64,000 bases of DNA from Asparagopsis taxiformis (taxonomy: Eukaryota; Rhodophyta; Florideophyceae; Bonnemaisoniales; Bonnemaisoniaceae). The position numbers were made by a program, and so were the translations under genes. This document shows positions 22,201 to 32,590 of this stretch, piece after piece. The stretch's first letter is position 1. Each line of letters starts with the position of its first letter. The notes under the pieces are model-generated. The model was not told where the DNA came from, ran no database searches, and was given only the letters and a program-made list of their open reading frames with translations. The stretch spans positions 42,103-106,102 of the forward strand of contig JALQPE010001778.1 in assembly GCA_030407315.1 (NCBI GenBank). Reading direction: 5' to 3'.

Positions 22201-23068
22201 CGCAGATCGAAGTGCCCGGAAAAGCGGCGGAACAAGTCGACGGCGCTAGCGATGAAAAGTAGGAAATGTTTATTCATTCTATCGACGGACTACGCAGTAT
22301 GGCAGTGGAATGCGATGAAGTTGGTATGGCACAAAGGATTTGTGGATGAACAGTGCACAAATGGCTGGAGTTTGGGGCGATGATTGAATGTCGAACAAAA
22401 GCGGGAAGAATGTTCTGTAACAACGGTCAGTGTGTATTGGCACTCGCGGATTGCAAATCGATACAGTTGTGAGCATTTGATTGAAGAGTTGAGTAAATTA
22501 GGCATGGTTGGCATCGGATGAAAATACACTACGCGGGCGCACTAGTCGCGTCTATTTTGTTGACGACGCATTGGCATTTAGAAGGGGCTCATGCTACAAT
22601 GAGTTGGCGCGCAATGACGCGTTTAAGGCGCTCAATTTGCAACAATGAAGAGTTTCCGAAAGCTCATTCTTGCGACTTGAGCGGTGGAATTTGTTGATCC
22701 TCTACTGTGCTAAATTTAATCATATCATGAAAATTTCAACCTGCGTCCAACGAATACAGCCGTGTACAGTACATGATGTACCACTGTGGACTACTATTCT
22801 GCGGCCATGATATGATGGGCTCAAGTATCTCGACAAACACACTAATAATGCTAAATCGCACCAGCCATCCGCACGAGACACACTCTCGAACAGCTGTTGA
22901 CACGCAACGACATGTTGTTGCTTTCCTCCACAGGCCATTAGCCACATATATGTTCACGGCTGATTTGCGCACACTATGGTCTCAGCTCCAGAGACCTGCA
23001 CCAACCTTTGAAGCCACTTCCAATATCCATTCATTCACCTTCCAGCTTTTCAACCAGACGTTGTAGTG
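22201..23068. other. Intergenic region between divergent membrane-protein gene and calmodulin
   Basis: This 868-bp gap holds the likely promoters of the minus-strand gene starting at 22200 and of calmodulin starting at 23069. Short open frames on both strands have no protein resemblance. I see no repeat or RNA gene. Confidence 0.4.
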
Positions 23069-23704
23069 ATGGCAACGATGACCGTCTCTCCAGATATATC
23101 CGAGGAAACTATTAAGGAGTTTAGGGAAGTATGCTAGTGCTAATCCCCATCGTTTTATGCTTCATACATCGTCGTATCTGACATATGTGCATTTTGTCAG
23201 GCCTTTGCTGTGTTCGATAAGGATGGCGATGGCTCCATTACAACTATTGAATTGGGCTCCATCATGCGGAATCTTGGTCAGAATCCTACAGAGCAGGCGC
23301 TAGTGCAAATGATTGACGAAGTCGACGCTGACGGTAGTGGCACAATTGATTTCGCAGAGTTTCTAACCCTCATGGCTCGCAAGATGAAGACTAAAGATGC
23401 CGAGTCTGAAATTCTGCAGGCGTTCAAAGTGTTCGACAAGGATGGGTCTGGGAAAATTTCAGCAGACGAGCTGCGCCAGGTCATGGCCAACCTGGGAGAA
23501 CCTTTGTCTGAAGAAGAGGTCGATGAAATGATCAATGAAGCAGATACCAACGGTGATGGAGTATGTGTGATGCTCGCCCACATTCCCACTTTCTATAGAC
23601 TGCTTCAGAATGAACTAACATGCAACCGTTGCGCTCTCTCTGTCCTTACTCTGCAGGAAATCGATATTGCCGAGTTTATCCGCATGATGGGTTATAGCGG
23701 TTAG
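23069..23704 (+). CDS. CAM: Calmodulin, three exons
   Basis: Calmodulin is the four-EF-hand calcium sensor that activates kinases, phosphatases and channels. Exons are 23069-23128, 23201-23560 and 23657-23704, with GT-AG introns of 72 and 96 nt, both phase 0, giving 155 residues. The EF-hand loops [36 protein letters not shown] and DTNGDGEIDIAE are all complete; the fourth forms only after splicing. The intron after EFREAF-proximal EFRE is close to classical calmodulin intron positions. The N-terminus is about six residues longer than usual, and the C-terminus ends IRMMGYSG. The unspliced frame carries a false insertion in the fourth loop. Confidence 0.95.
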
Positions 23705-23883
23705 GCAAACTCAATTAACTGCGATGTGCATGTGGTCTGGTAAATTGATAGCATTGGGTGAGGCATCTGTGGCCCTACTCTACGGTCCATGTATTCAACT
23801 TATGTATAATATTATTGAATGCCCACACCGAACAACAACACATTTCCCTTTATAATAGTGATGCACTCGCTCAGCTCATCCAA

Positions 23884-24909
23884 TTAAAGTTGAACGTTTT
23901 CAACCTGTGCTCTTTTGGACGCAATAGCTACTGATTCCAACGTGCGCGGAGCATCAATGATTGTCATGTCTTTCAAACGAGGTTCGCGTGCAACAGCTTC
24001 AGCAAACGCGGCCCTGCCTCCCGATGTCTGCAAATAATTGGTGAGAAATCCCGATTGCTCGCCAGCGGAGTTGTCAAACGGCATGCAAGCTGACGGAATT
24101 GTCGCTGTGCATAGCGCCATTGCCTCTGGAATTCCATTTACGAGAGCATAGTCACCTAGGGCAGGAATTTTCGTGGCAATAATGGGTGCAATGACGGTAT
24201 CAATTTTACCCGCATACTGCTGTAGGAATTCAAAGTCATGGTTCCCGTGCGGCTCATGATAGATGCGCAACATATCATCGGGATCATTGGAAAGCTCATC
24301 TCGAAATGAGAACATGTACCCGAGCTGCGCGTCGGACCACGGAGGGCCAACAATCGAGCCTCTGCACGCGGTTAGCTGAATGGCCGGAACTGATGACAGC
24401 GGTTGCACGGTCTGGCCGTAGGTGGTCTGGATGATATTGGAGTAGCCAAGCGAGCGCAGCAATGGAACAGCGGATTTGGGGGCAACAACCGGGAGAGTTT
24501 TCGGCAGCTTGGCCAGCGTCGGGGGATGTGCATGGTCTGCTAATCCTTGGGTGAGGACGATTGCGTCAATAGTGGATATGTGAAAATCATCCCATGTTGC
24601 CGTTTGGGTGACAGCCTTGCGTTGCTTGTAGAATTTGGGCGTCAGGAAGATAAGGTCGTCGGTCAACCACGGGTCGATGAGAAGTCTATTTTGGCCAAAT
24701 TCTAGGATGAAGGAGTTGTTTTCGAGCCATATAAAGTTGACTTGAAATTTACATAGTGGATTGGACGGCGTCTCGTTCTGCAGCGAGTTTTTGACTGTGG
24801 ATGCCCGTCGGGACAGACGTTTGGGCAATTTCCGTGCGCATGTTGCTGAGACGAGGTTTGGATGGCGCAATGAAAGGGGCGATGGTTGCGCAAAGGCTGA
24901 GAAGGTCAT
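23884..24909 (-). CDS. Metallo-beta-lactamase-fold protein, probably plastid
   Basis: The 341-residue product has an N-terminal Ser/Arg-rich leader (MTFSAFAQPSPLSLRH onward) of transit-peptide type. An UlaG-like beta-lactamase fold follows: NSFILEFGQNRLLIDPWL, the metal-site region VLTQGLADHAHPPTL, then PVVAPKSA and a late EPHGNHD. In this branch the canonical HxHxDH is reduced to QGLADHAH, as I recall for plant chloroplast relatives, so hydrolase activity is uncertain. I chose the ATG at 24909; the frame is open to 25122, with another ATG at 24978. The substrate is unknown. Confidence 0.72.
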   Translation of the reverse strand: MTFSAFAQPSPLSLRHPNLVSATCARKLPKRLSRRASTVKNSLQNETPSNPLCKFQVNFIWLENNSFILEFGQNRLLIDPWLTDDLIFLTPKFYKQRKAVTQTATWDDFHISTIDAIVLTQGLADHAHPPTLAKLPKTLPVVAPKSAVPLLRSLGYSNIIQTTYGQTVQPLSSVPAIQLTACRGSIVGPPWSDAQLGYMFSFRDELSNDPDDMLRIYHEPHGNHDFEFLQQYAGKIDTVIAPIIATKIPALGDYALVNGIPEAMALCTATIPSACMPFDNSAGEQSGFLTNYLQTSGGRAAFAEAVAREPRLKDMTIIDAPRTLESVAIASKRAQVENVQL

Positions 24910-25693
24910 GTTGAAAAAGGTGGGAGAGATGCTTGTGATAAGACGGCCAATAGTTGAAAATAATGAAATTGTACACATTGCGCTGAGGATAAAGACAGGC
25001 TGTCGTTTTTTTACGGAGCATCGATTGTACGGGTGTGCGATGATGACCGTTTGTCGAGATTGGAGTGGAAGCCATGTGGGTTGAAAGCGAAATTTTAATG
25101 GGTGAGGATCTTTTTCAAGCACAAGAGACGCTGTTTCCAGGATGTGTGGATACAGTTGTCCAACAGTGTGGCTTCGTTATGTTGACAAATCAATTGATAT
25201 TGATGGAATGAGCGGTATGATCACTTGTGTGGACATGAGGTATCGCCATGTGTCGTCCAGATTAAAAATCCTAATCGTTATGCATCAGTCCTAAAATGGT
25301 AGCTTTATTTCGATTAAAATGTGGACAAGTTGGGCCTCAAATGATTATACTGTAGAAGTAGAGCTGGACAGGCTGTAAACTTCTAAACAGGGCGTGTAGC
25401 AAGCTGGTTCCGTAATCTGACGCTAGCCGCGGTGTGTATGACGACTGCAATCAGAGGCAAGTACCAACGTTGCTGGGCTTCTCACCAATCACAACGCAAA
25501 TTCAATGCGCACGTGATCAGTGGAACAAAAATTCAATCAAAAAGCGCAAACTTGGCTTTGCCAGCAGAGCTATCTGTCAGCATTTTGTTCCTCAGCCATT
25601 CACTGTATGTATGTGTCTCATTAAGAACTCCACAGCATCACCTCCCGTCGCCCACGTAATGCGTGATGTGCACCACGTAATTGTACAGACAGC
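24910..25693. other. Intergenic region between divergent MBL-fold and sulfotransferase genes
   Basis: This is the probable bidirectional promoter region for the minus-strand gene starting at 24909 and the plus-strand gene starting at 25694. The MBL frame continues in part of it (to 25122) and may encode a longer leader. No RNA gene or repeat is evident. Confidence 0.35.
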
Positions 25694-26917
25694 ATGATTT
25701 CGCGAAGCTCTTATCGCTCCAAAATGCCTTCCCTTCTCCTTTCCGTCAGCAACAAGTATCTTCAACGACGCTTTGCCGTCATCGCAATGGCCGCCATGGT
25801 CGCCATACTATCCGCTGCGACGCTTATCAACAATTCAAAGTTGTATTCCGCAACGTCTCCAGAAATGGATCCGTCCAACCTTTTCGAAAGCGATCTCGTC
25901 CAGTCACAGGGTGCTCCCGTCAAAACCGCACCGCCCGCTAAGCCAATTGATAAACAAATCAACGCCGATGCCAATTCCACCGCCGTTGTCGTTGCCCATG
26001 AAGATGCCGATATTCTGCAAAAGTTCAAGCAGAAGAATGAACAAATTCGCTCCCAATTTCTGGACAATTTGCCTCCGTGTGCCGCACGAGGTCCAGCAAA
26101 GACTTTCTTTCTCGTATTTATGGGCCATTCCGGTTCGACAGCCATCATGACCTCGCTCAAGCAGCATAGTCAGACGCACATTGAGGGCTTCGAGCCCGTG
26201 GATCACGGCATTTATGTCGGCGAGCCGAAAAAGGAGACCTCGCTCAGAGCTCTCAATTACTCATTTCAGTTTTTTCATAAGAGTGTCGCTCTGAAAAAGA
26301 CTGGTGGTTTCAAGATTCGTCCGAGAAATCTTCAAATAAGACCAAATGGCTTCACTAAACTTGTCAAAATGTTCGACACTCGTTTGGTTTGGTCCTATCG
26401 AACAAATGTAATGAAACAAGCCGTAGGCACATATACAACTGCCTATCTCAACGACACCAGTGCGTATGAAGGTTTGAAAATTGATGACGATGGCAATGTG
26501 AAGGAAACCAACCGTTCTACTCGTTTTAAGATTCACGATATGGGCATACTGCACAAGATTCTCAAAGATAGAATACGGGGCGACTTGGAGGTGGCAGCTG
26601 CATTGCAGAAAATTAGTCCGGATAATTGTGTACTGCCTGTAAGCTATGAGAGCTTTCTGCGCCAGCCGAAGATTACCATGCAACGCGTGCAGCATTTTCT
26701 TGGGTTGAACTTGGACGAATTACATCCACCATTGCGCGCCAAAGCGACTAAAGATTCATTGTGCAATGTAGTTGAAAATTGGAAGCAACTCTGTGAGGCA
26801 TTTTTCGGATGCTTCCAATGGCGCTGGATGCTGGACGACTATGAAAATGGCTGCACGTGCTCGGAAATCACTCCATCAACATTCAATCTCACCAGGAAGT
26901 ACTGCGCAATGTCGTGA
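25694..26917 (+). CDS. Golgi-type carbohydrate sulfotransferase
   Basis: The 407-residue product has type II membrane topology: a short basic N-terminus, a hydrophobic anchor at about residues 31-50 (FAVIAMAAMVAILSAATLI) and a stem region before the catalytic domain. Sulfotransferase signatures are the PAPS 5'-phosphosulfate loop FLVFMGHSGSTAI near residue 137 and a 3'-phosphate-binding segment VWSYRTNVMKQAVGTY near 235. Several Cys cluster at the C-terminus (CEAFFGC, CTCSE). A role in sulfating cell-wall galactans is inferred; the acceptor is unknown. It is single-exon. Confidence 0.78.
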   Translation: MISRSSYRSKMPSLLLSVSNKYLQRRFAVIAMAAMVAILSAATLINNSKLYSATSPEMDPSNLFESDLVQSQGAPVKTAPPAKPIDKQINADANSTAVVVAHEDADILQKFKQKNEQIRSQFLDNLPPCAARGPAKTFFLVFMGHSGSTAIMTSLKQHSQTHIEGFEPVDHGIYVGEPKKETSLRALNYSFQFFHKSVALKKTGGFKIRPRNLQIRPNGFTKLVKMFDTRLVWSYRTNVMKQAVGTYTTAYLNDTSAYEGLKIDDDGNVKETNRSTRFKIHDMGILHKILKDRIRGDLEVAAALQKISPDNCVLPVSYESFLRQPKITMQRVQHFLGLNLDELHPPLRAKATKDSLCNVVENWKQLCEAFFGCFQWRWMLDDYENGCTCSEITPSTFNLTRKYCAMS

Positions 26918-27036
26918 AAACACTGTCAGTCTTCCAAGGCGTAGGCCAAGTAAATAACTAACTATGACGATACATCTTTTCAACGTGGTATTTTTAAGAG
27001 CGTCTCGTCTAAATCGCTATACCAATGGCTCGCGAT

Positions 27037-27447
27037 CTACAATTCATCATCGTCTGATTCTCCGAAACCGACCAGTTCAACTTTGAACTTGAGCGTTGCC
27101 TTTGGAGGAATCACGGGAGGATAACCGCTGTCACCATAACCCATGTCCGACGGAATGACGAGGTTGCGAATTTCACCTTTGCATATACCGTCGAGTCCCT
27201 TGTCCCAACCAGAGATGACCATACCAGCGCCGAGGGTGAATTCGAATGGAGATCCCCTCTTATAGGAACTATCAAACTCCTTTCCGTCCTCCAGCGTGCC
27301 TTCATAATGCATGCGAAGTGAATCACCCTTCTTGGCAATGCGCGAACAGTCTCCTTCCTTCACTGTTTCAACTTTGAGATCTTCGGCATTAGAAAATGTC
27401 ACGACCAGCGCCGCGATCATCAGAACTGCGAATGTTGCAGACTTCAT
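27037..27447 (-). CDS. ER-lumenal FKBP-type peptidyl-prolyl isomerase
   Basis: FKBPs catalyse proline cis-trans isomerisation during protein folding. The 136-residue product has a clean signal peptide (MKSATFAVLMIAALVVTFSNA), then the FKBP fold: GDSLRMHYEGTLEDGKEFDSSY, PFEFTLGAGMVISGWDKGL, and IPSDMGYGDSGYPPVIPP. It ends in DDEL, an HDEL/KDEL-type ER-retention signal, so it corresponds to the FKBP2/FKBP13 group. I start at the ATG at 27447; an open frame extends to 27609 but would bury the signal peptide. It is divergent from TAF9 across a 546-bp shared promoter region. Confidence 0.93.
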   Translation of the reverse strand: MKSATFAVLMIAALVVTFSNAEDLKVETVKEGDCSRIAKKGDSLRMHYEGTLEDGKEFDSSYKRGSPFEFTLGAGMVISGWDKGLDGICKGEIRNLVIPSDMGYGDSGYPPVIPPKATLKFKVELVGFGESDDDEL

Positions 27448-27993
27448 GATTGTTGGAAAGGAATCGTTGATGGACAAAGTCCTCGATACAACGGATCTTG
27501 GCCATGAAGAAGAATTCGATGAACAACATATACGTCTCCGCGCAACGCATGTCCATGACACCCATGCGACACGTGGGACAGAATCCCAAACATTTTCAAA
27601 ACTTTCCATAATATTCGCAAAAATGCCCTACACGTGTAGCTGCATGAATAGTTTTATATGAACGCTTTCAGCATACCCTCGGCGTACAGATGGTACACGA
27701 CGATTGTCTCACGCGCAACTTTCTAGCCGTGGGACCCTTCTAGTCCGCAACTACCCCATCTCCTCCCACCATCTCTGCAAGCTTAGAAGACATTCTGGGG
27801 CTACATGCAGTCCAAGTATCGTTTCCGCCGAAATAATCTGATCGCGCTCAGATATCACAATTCAATTGCCGACCTCAGCAACTTATATTACTAGTTTCAT
27901 ACCACACTTGTGCACCTTAGCACATTCTTGTGTGACTCGCGCACGCATCCTTCCCAACAGAACAGCTCACTTCTCCCGAATCGCCCTTGAAAG
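27448..27993. other. Shared promoter region of FKBP and TAF9
   Basis: This 546-bp gap separates the divergent FKBP and TAF9 starts. It has no supported gene; the in-frame extension of the FKBP frame to 27609 is probably untranslated leader. Confidence 0.4.
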
Positions 27994-28557
27994 ATGCAAG
28001 AAAGAGAACGTCCAGCCAAACCACGCGATGCGCAAACAGTGGAAGCAATTTTGAAAACCATGGGCGTGGAAAGCTATGATCCGCGAGTCGTTAACCAGCT
28101 GCTCGAGCTCCTGTATAGATATGTTTCATCCGTGTTGACCGATTCACGAATGTTCTCCGAACACGCCGATAAAACCAGTATTGACTTGGATGACATCAAG
28201 CTAGCCATACGATTGCGTTGCAACTTTACGTTCACGCAGCCGCCGCCCCGTGACGTTACGATGCGTCTCGTAGCAGAGCGAAACGTTGTGCCGATACCCG
28301 ACGATGGTGAGGCCGGTACGGATGCAGTGGCGACGGTGGGGGGCGGAGAAGTTGAGCAGTGTGACGTGTATGGGGTATGCGACGATTGCGGAGCTCTTGA
28401 GGCTTGTGCTGCTCTTGTCGGAGTACACTTGGAGGAGGCCGGCAAAGGAGGAAGGTGTGGGATCAGTTTCCTCTGCCCATACGACCTGTGGATCTTCCGG
28501 GAGCTGCACGCGCTGTCTAGTAACCTGGTGCAGCGTTTTCGCGAATTCTGTGTGTAG
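27994..28557 (+). CDS. TAF9: Transcription initiation factor TFIID subunit 9
   Basis: TAF9 is a histone-fold subunit of TFIID (and of SAGA in many eukaryotes) that pairs with TAF6. The 187-residue product opens PRDAQTVEAILKTMGV, then YDPRVVNQLLELLYRYV and SIDLDDIKLAIRLRCNFTFTQPPPRDV, the TAF9 histone fold followed by its conserved PPPR segment. The C-terminal ~85 residues are divergent. Upstream in-frame codons contain no better ATG. It is the last recognisable host gene before the repeat block. Confidence 0.94.
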   Translation: MQERERPAKPRDAQTVEAILKTMGVESYDPRVVNQLLELLYRYVSSVLTDSRMFSEHADKTSIDLDDIKLAIRLRCNFTFTQPPPRDVTMRLVAERNVVPIPDDGEAGTDAVATVGGGEVEQCDVYGVCDDCGALEACAALVGVHLEEAGKGGRCGISFLCPYDLWIFRELHALSSNLVQRFREFCV

Positions 28558-28670
28558 GGGATGAGAAAATATTGCGGTGCCGTCTGGGGCGGTCTGTGGG
28601 GAGGGGTGGAAGAGAGTATTTTGGTCGTTAGCCAGTGCTATCTGTAGGACCTTAGCCCTTCTAGATAGAT

Positions 28671-29881
28671 TGTACCTCCGAGGAGGATTAGAGGATAGGG
28701 ATAAGGCTTCGAACTCACGAGTGAGAGCGCCGATTCCACGAGGTTGACGCCTCGTGCGATCCTAGTAGCCCGAGGGCTGTGTCGGGTGGATCGATCCCTC
28801 GGAGCCCGGACACCTGTCTCCCAACCCGGTAGCGGGTGGTAGAGCGGGGTCCGGGAGGGCTGGATCTAACCTGCCGGAGGGATCTATCGGCCGTGGCCGT
28901 CCTCAACCCACTCAAGGGTTAACTAGGCACTTAGCGCGATGGATCCCCGCGGGGATTGTGGTCGCCTCCACGCGTGGTTTTCACACGACGTATTCCGCAA
29001 CTGTGATACCACTGACGGCAGCGGTCGGGACCGTTTGAAAAGCCTGCGGGCGTTGGCTTCGGTTGACCGGCTGGGGGTGCCAACCGACAGCACTCCCAGT
29101 CGGTAGCCTTGTCCCGGTGGGCGGAAGGCTCCTCCCGGTCGCCTAGCGGCGTTAAAAGAAGCGGGAAGGTTCTCCACTACCGTGGAGACGAAATGCCCTA
29201 GGGCAATCCACGTGCACTCCCGCCGGAGGAGGCTCGCGGCGGGCAATTGGGGAAATGTGCGAGCGATCCCCAATTGGAGATTGAAACGGAGCAGCGGGTA
29301 TCCGGTAAGGGAATTGCCGCCGCCGTTTAGTTGTAAGTTAAACGACCACGGTCGAAAGATTTGGAACCGAGACGATCTACCTTTATTGTAGCTTAGTGGT
29401 CAATCCGTTGACCTTAAATGGTCAACGAGACTGCCGGGACCGGACCTTGTGGGGTGTTTATGCGGCCCAGGGGCCTTACAGAGTAAGCTGCTACGTTGCT
29501 ACGTGTAAACTAATAGAAACGGCTAGCCGTAACGTACACGTGCACAACTGTAACGGGAGAATCCTCCCGCTCGCACACGTGTGTGACTAATCGCGCCTAT
29601 ATCGCTACACGTTGCACGCTCGCCGAAGGGTCCCGCGCAAGCAATGTGGCCCGGTGCCAATGCAAGGCGGCACGCGCCCATTCGCCCTTGGGCGACAATT
29701 GCCTTGCCACGTCACCGCGGCCATTGATTCCCAACGCGGCTCTTCGCGGCTGATTCCCTATCGAGCCCCCACTCACGCTCTCGAGCGTACCGCTTAAGCG
29801 ACCCTTCCTGGCGCCCATTCCAGACGCCTGGAATTGTCCCTCCCGCGACCGCTCGCAGCGCAATACGGGACGAGTCCCACA
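28671..29881 (+). repeat. Left arm of foldback element
   Basis: This arm is the reverse complement of 30539-31746 with few differences. It contains local hairpins, for example CACGAGG/CCTCGTG near 28737-28756 and CGTTGACC/GGTCAACG near 29407-29428. A Pol III A-box-like TAGCTTAGTGG lies at 29389-29399, with no B box seen nearby. Confidence 0.85.
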
Positions 29882-29980
29882 ACAGGCTGTCGGTGAGATC
29901 CCAATGAATAGAGCTCGACCAAATCCAAAGTGCCACACGTGTAAGGCGTGTTGCACTACACCTTTGCGTCAAAAGTCCTC

Positions 29981-30538
29981 ATGGAATGCAAGTATGAAGG
30001 GTGCTTCTACTACTGCGTAGATGCCTATGCGCTCGCGCTGCATGAGCGAACGTGTCGCTACCGTTTCAACCCCTCTCCCTAACATTTCAACAACGCTCGT
30101 GTCCCTACCGTCACCCATGAGCCTGCTCGAAACGGCGACCATGATTCCCCGCAACCCAGCTCCCCAGACCCAGAATCTGGTCGTGCTTCCTCCAGCGACT
30201 CACCCTGTGACGCTCCACTGCCACCAACCTCAACCCCCTCCCGCGCAGACCTCCTCGTGCAATCCCTCGCCGCCAGTCTCAAAACCCTCGAGTACAAGGC
30301 CGGCGCTGGCCGCGTGAGCGAAGTCATCACCATCCTTCAAGACCCCGCATTCTCCCTAGAAAAGTTCAACAGCGCCGTTCGCACCGTAGAAGAATGTCGC
30401 CACGTTACCGCTTCCATGGTCGAAACACATTTCCGCACCGAAGGTTACAAGAGCCACATCATTCCAGACAAAACTGGTAAGTACTCGGCACAGCTGTACC
30501 TCCGTGACCCAGTCGACATGCTCCGCAGGAAGTTAGTG
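29981..30538 (+). pseudogene. Captured gene fragment: C2HC zinc finger plus unknown domain
   Basis: One reading frame runs from the ATG at 29981 to the edge of the right arm, broken by a single TAA at 30080-30082. The first part encodes CKYEGC ... HERTC, a C-x4-C-x12-H-x3-C finger. After the stop comes a Ser/Pro/Asp-rich linker, then a helical segment (LAASLKTLEYKAGAGRV, EVITILQDPAFSLEKF, TVEECRHVTASMVETHF) that ends at the arm boundary. I do not recognise the helical domain. The order finger-linker-domain in one frame argues for a real gene fragment trapped inside the element rather than chance. Confidence 0.5.
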
Positions 30539-31746
30539 TGGGACTCGTCCCGTATTGCGCTGCGAGCGGTCGCGGGAGGGACAATTCCAGGCGTCTGGAA
30601 TGGGCGCCAGGAAGGGTCGCTTAAGCGGTACGCTCGAGAGCGTGAGTGGGGGCTCGATAGGGAATCAGCCGCGAAGAGCCGCGTTGGGAATCAATGGCCG
30701 CGGTGACGTGGCAAGGCAATTGTCGCCCAAGGGCGAATGGGCGCGTGCCGCCTTGCATTGGCACCGGGCCACATTGCTTGCGCGGACCCTTCGGCGAGCG
30801 TGCCACGTGTAGCGATATAGGCGCGATTAGTCACACACGTGTGCGAGCGGGAGGATTCTCCCGTTACAGTTGTGCACGTGTACGTTACGGCTAGCCGTTT
30901 CTATTAGTTTACACGTAGCAACGTAGCAGCTTACTCTGTAAGGCCCCTGGGCCGCATAAACACCCCACAAGGTCCGGTCCCGGCAGTCTCGTTGACCATT
31001 TAAGGTCAACGGATTGACCACTAAGCTACAATAAAGGTAGATCGTCTCGGTTCCAAATCTTTCGACCGTGGTCGTTTAACTTACAACTAAACGGCGGCGG
31101 CAATTCCCTTACCGGATACCCGCTGCTCCGTTTCAATCTCCAATTGGGGATCGCTCGCACATTTCCCCAATTGCCCGCCGCGAGCCTCCTCCGGCGGGAG
31201 TGCACGTGGATTGCCCTAGGGCATTTCGTCTCCACGGTAGTGGAGAACCTTCCCGCTTCTTTTAACGCCGCTAGGCGACCGGGAGGAGCCTTCCGCCCAC
31301 CGGGACAAGGCTACCGACTGGGAGTGCTGTCGGTTGGCACCCCCAGCCGGTCAACCGAAGCCAACGCCCGCAGGCTTTTCAAACGGTCCCGACCGCTGCC
31401 GTCAGTGGTATCACAGTTGCGGAATACGTCGTGTGAAAACCACGCGTGGAGGCGACCACAATCCCCGCGGGGATCCATCGCGCTAAGTGCCTAGTTAACC
31501 CTTGAGTGGGTTGAGGACGGCCACGGCCGATAGATCCCTCCGGCAGGTTAGATCCAGCCCTCCCGGACCCCGCTCTACCACCCGCTACCGGGTTGGGAGA
31601 CAGGTGTCCGGGCTCCGAGGGATCGATCCACCCGACACAGCCCTCGGGCTACTAGGATCGCACGAGGCGTCAGCCTCGTGGAATCGACGCTCTCACTCGT
31701 GAGTTCGAAGCCTTATCCCTATCCTCTAATCCTCCTCGGAGGTACA
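30539..31746 (-). repeat. Right arm of foldback element
   Basis: This is the inverted copy of 28671-29881. Small differences, such as a C missing relative to the left arm near 30784, show the two arms have begun to diverge. Confidence 0.85.
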
Positions 31747-31769
31747 CTACGGTGTTGAAAAGGGGGCCT

Positions 31770-31960
31770 CAGACAGTACTGCGAGACAGTGATTTTTACT
31801 GTCTGAGACAGTAAAAATCACTATGCGGCAAATGAAAATTAATGCCACACTTGGAGACAGTGATTTGCACTGTCTGGCAGACAGTACGGAACACTGTCTG
31901 CAGACAGTAAAAAACACTGTCTCACAGTACTGTCTGAGGCAGTGAATGGAGACAGTAAAA
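31770..31960. repeat. Cluster of GACAGT-based hairpins
   Basis: Several overlapping inverted repeats are built from the core (A)GACAGT/ACTGTC(T), for example GACAGTGATTTTTACTGTC and its neighbour with GACAGTAAAAATCAC, then CTGTCTGCAGACAG. The same GACAGT core starts each unit of the minisatellite that follows, so both may derive from one ancestral hairpin. Confidence 0.7.
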
Positions 31961-32125
31961 ATTAATGATTTATTCAATAGTTGGATATGATGTAATTTAC
32001 TGTACTGGGCAGTGTTGGCGGATAGTGTTTTGTATTGGCCAAGGCAACATGGCCGGATAGTGAAATACGCTGCCTGGGACAATAGATGGAACCAACACGG
32101 TGCACTGTCCTGGGCAGTACCTGGA

Positions 32126-32590
32126 GACAGTGATTTTCACTGTCCTGGGCAGTACCTGTAGACAGTACTTTGTGCTGCCTTGGGCAGTACCTGTAGACAG
32201 TACTTTGTGCTGCCCTGGGCAGCACCTGTAGACAGTATTTCGTGCTGCCCTGGGCAGCACCTGTAGACAGTGCTTTGTGCTGCCCTGGGCAGCACCTGTA
32301 GACAGTATTTCGTGCTGCCCTGGGCAGCACCTGTAGACAGTATTTCGTGCTGCCCTGGGCAGCACCTGTAGACAGTATTTCGTGCTGCCCTGGGCAGCAC
32401 CTGTAGACAGTATTTCGTGCTGCCCTGGGCAGCACCTGTAGACAGTACTTTGTGCTGCCCTGGGCAGCACCTGTAGACAGTATTTCGTGCTGCCCTGGGC
32501 AGCACCTGTAGACAGTACTTTGTGCTGCCCTGGGCAGCACCTGGAGACAGTATTTCGTGCTGCCCTGGGCAGCACCTGGAGACAGTAAAA
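32126..32590. repeat. 35-bp minisatellite, 13 units plus a partial
   Basis: Units begin GACAGT at 32126 and recur every 35 bp without slippage to 32581. Each contains the perfect inverted repeat GTGCTGCCC/TGGGCAGCAC. Variation is confined mainly to TTTCG versus TTTG and the first two diverged units. Because 35 is not a multiple of 3, all minus-strand frames stay open and give long repetitive translations (31974-32650), which are artefacts. It lies between the foldback element and the transposase gene. Confidence 0.93.

Larger units (their letters stand above)
28671..31746. mobile_element. 3.1-kb foldback element with 1.2-kb inverted arms and a captured gene fragment
   Basis: Two nearly identical 1.2-kb arms in opposite orientation (28671-29881 and 30539-31746) flank a 657-bp unique centre. 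The termini read TGTACCTCCG ... CGGAGGTACA. The arms differ only by scattered substitutions and single-base indels, so the duplication is recent. They are GC-rich and full of short internal hairpins, and no reading frame in them resembles a protein. The centre holds a coding-like fragment unrelated to the arms. No transposase is present and I see no clear target-site duplication, so it is either a non-autonomous foldback element or a local inverted duplication. Confidence 0.75.

Noticed and set aside
29389..29428. tRNA-like gene (A box plus hairpin)
   Set aside because: There is no B box, no acceptor stem and no cloverleaf. It is kept only as a structural remark.
28671..29881. Group I or group II self-splicing intron
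   Set aside because: I could not find the conserved core (P/Q/R/S elements or domain V) despite the many hairpins.
28715..31702. Open frames in the foldback arms (for example 28923-29273 and 31144-31494)
   Set aside because: They are mirror-image pairs in GC-rich structured DNA with no protein resemblance.
31745..31750. CACTAC next to the foldback end, possible CACTA-transposon terminus
   Set aside because: I found no matching GTAGTG end with extended similarity downstream, so six bases are not enough.
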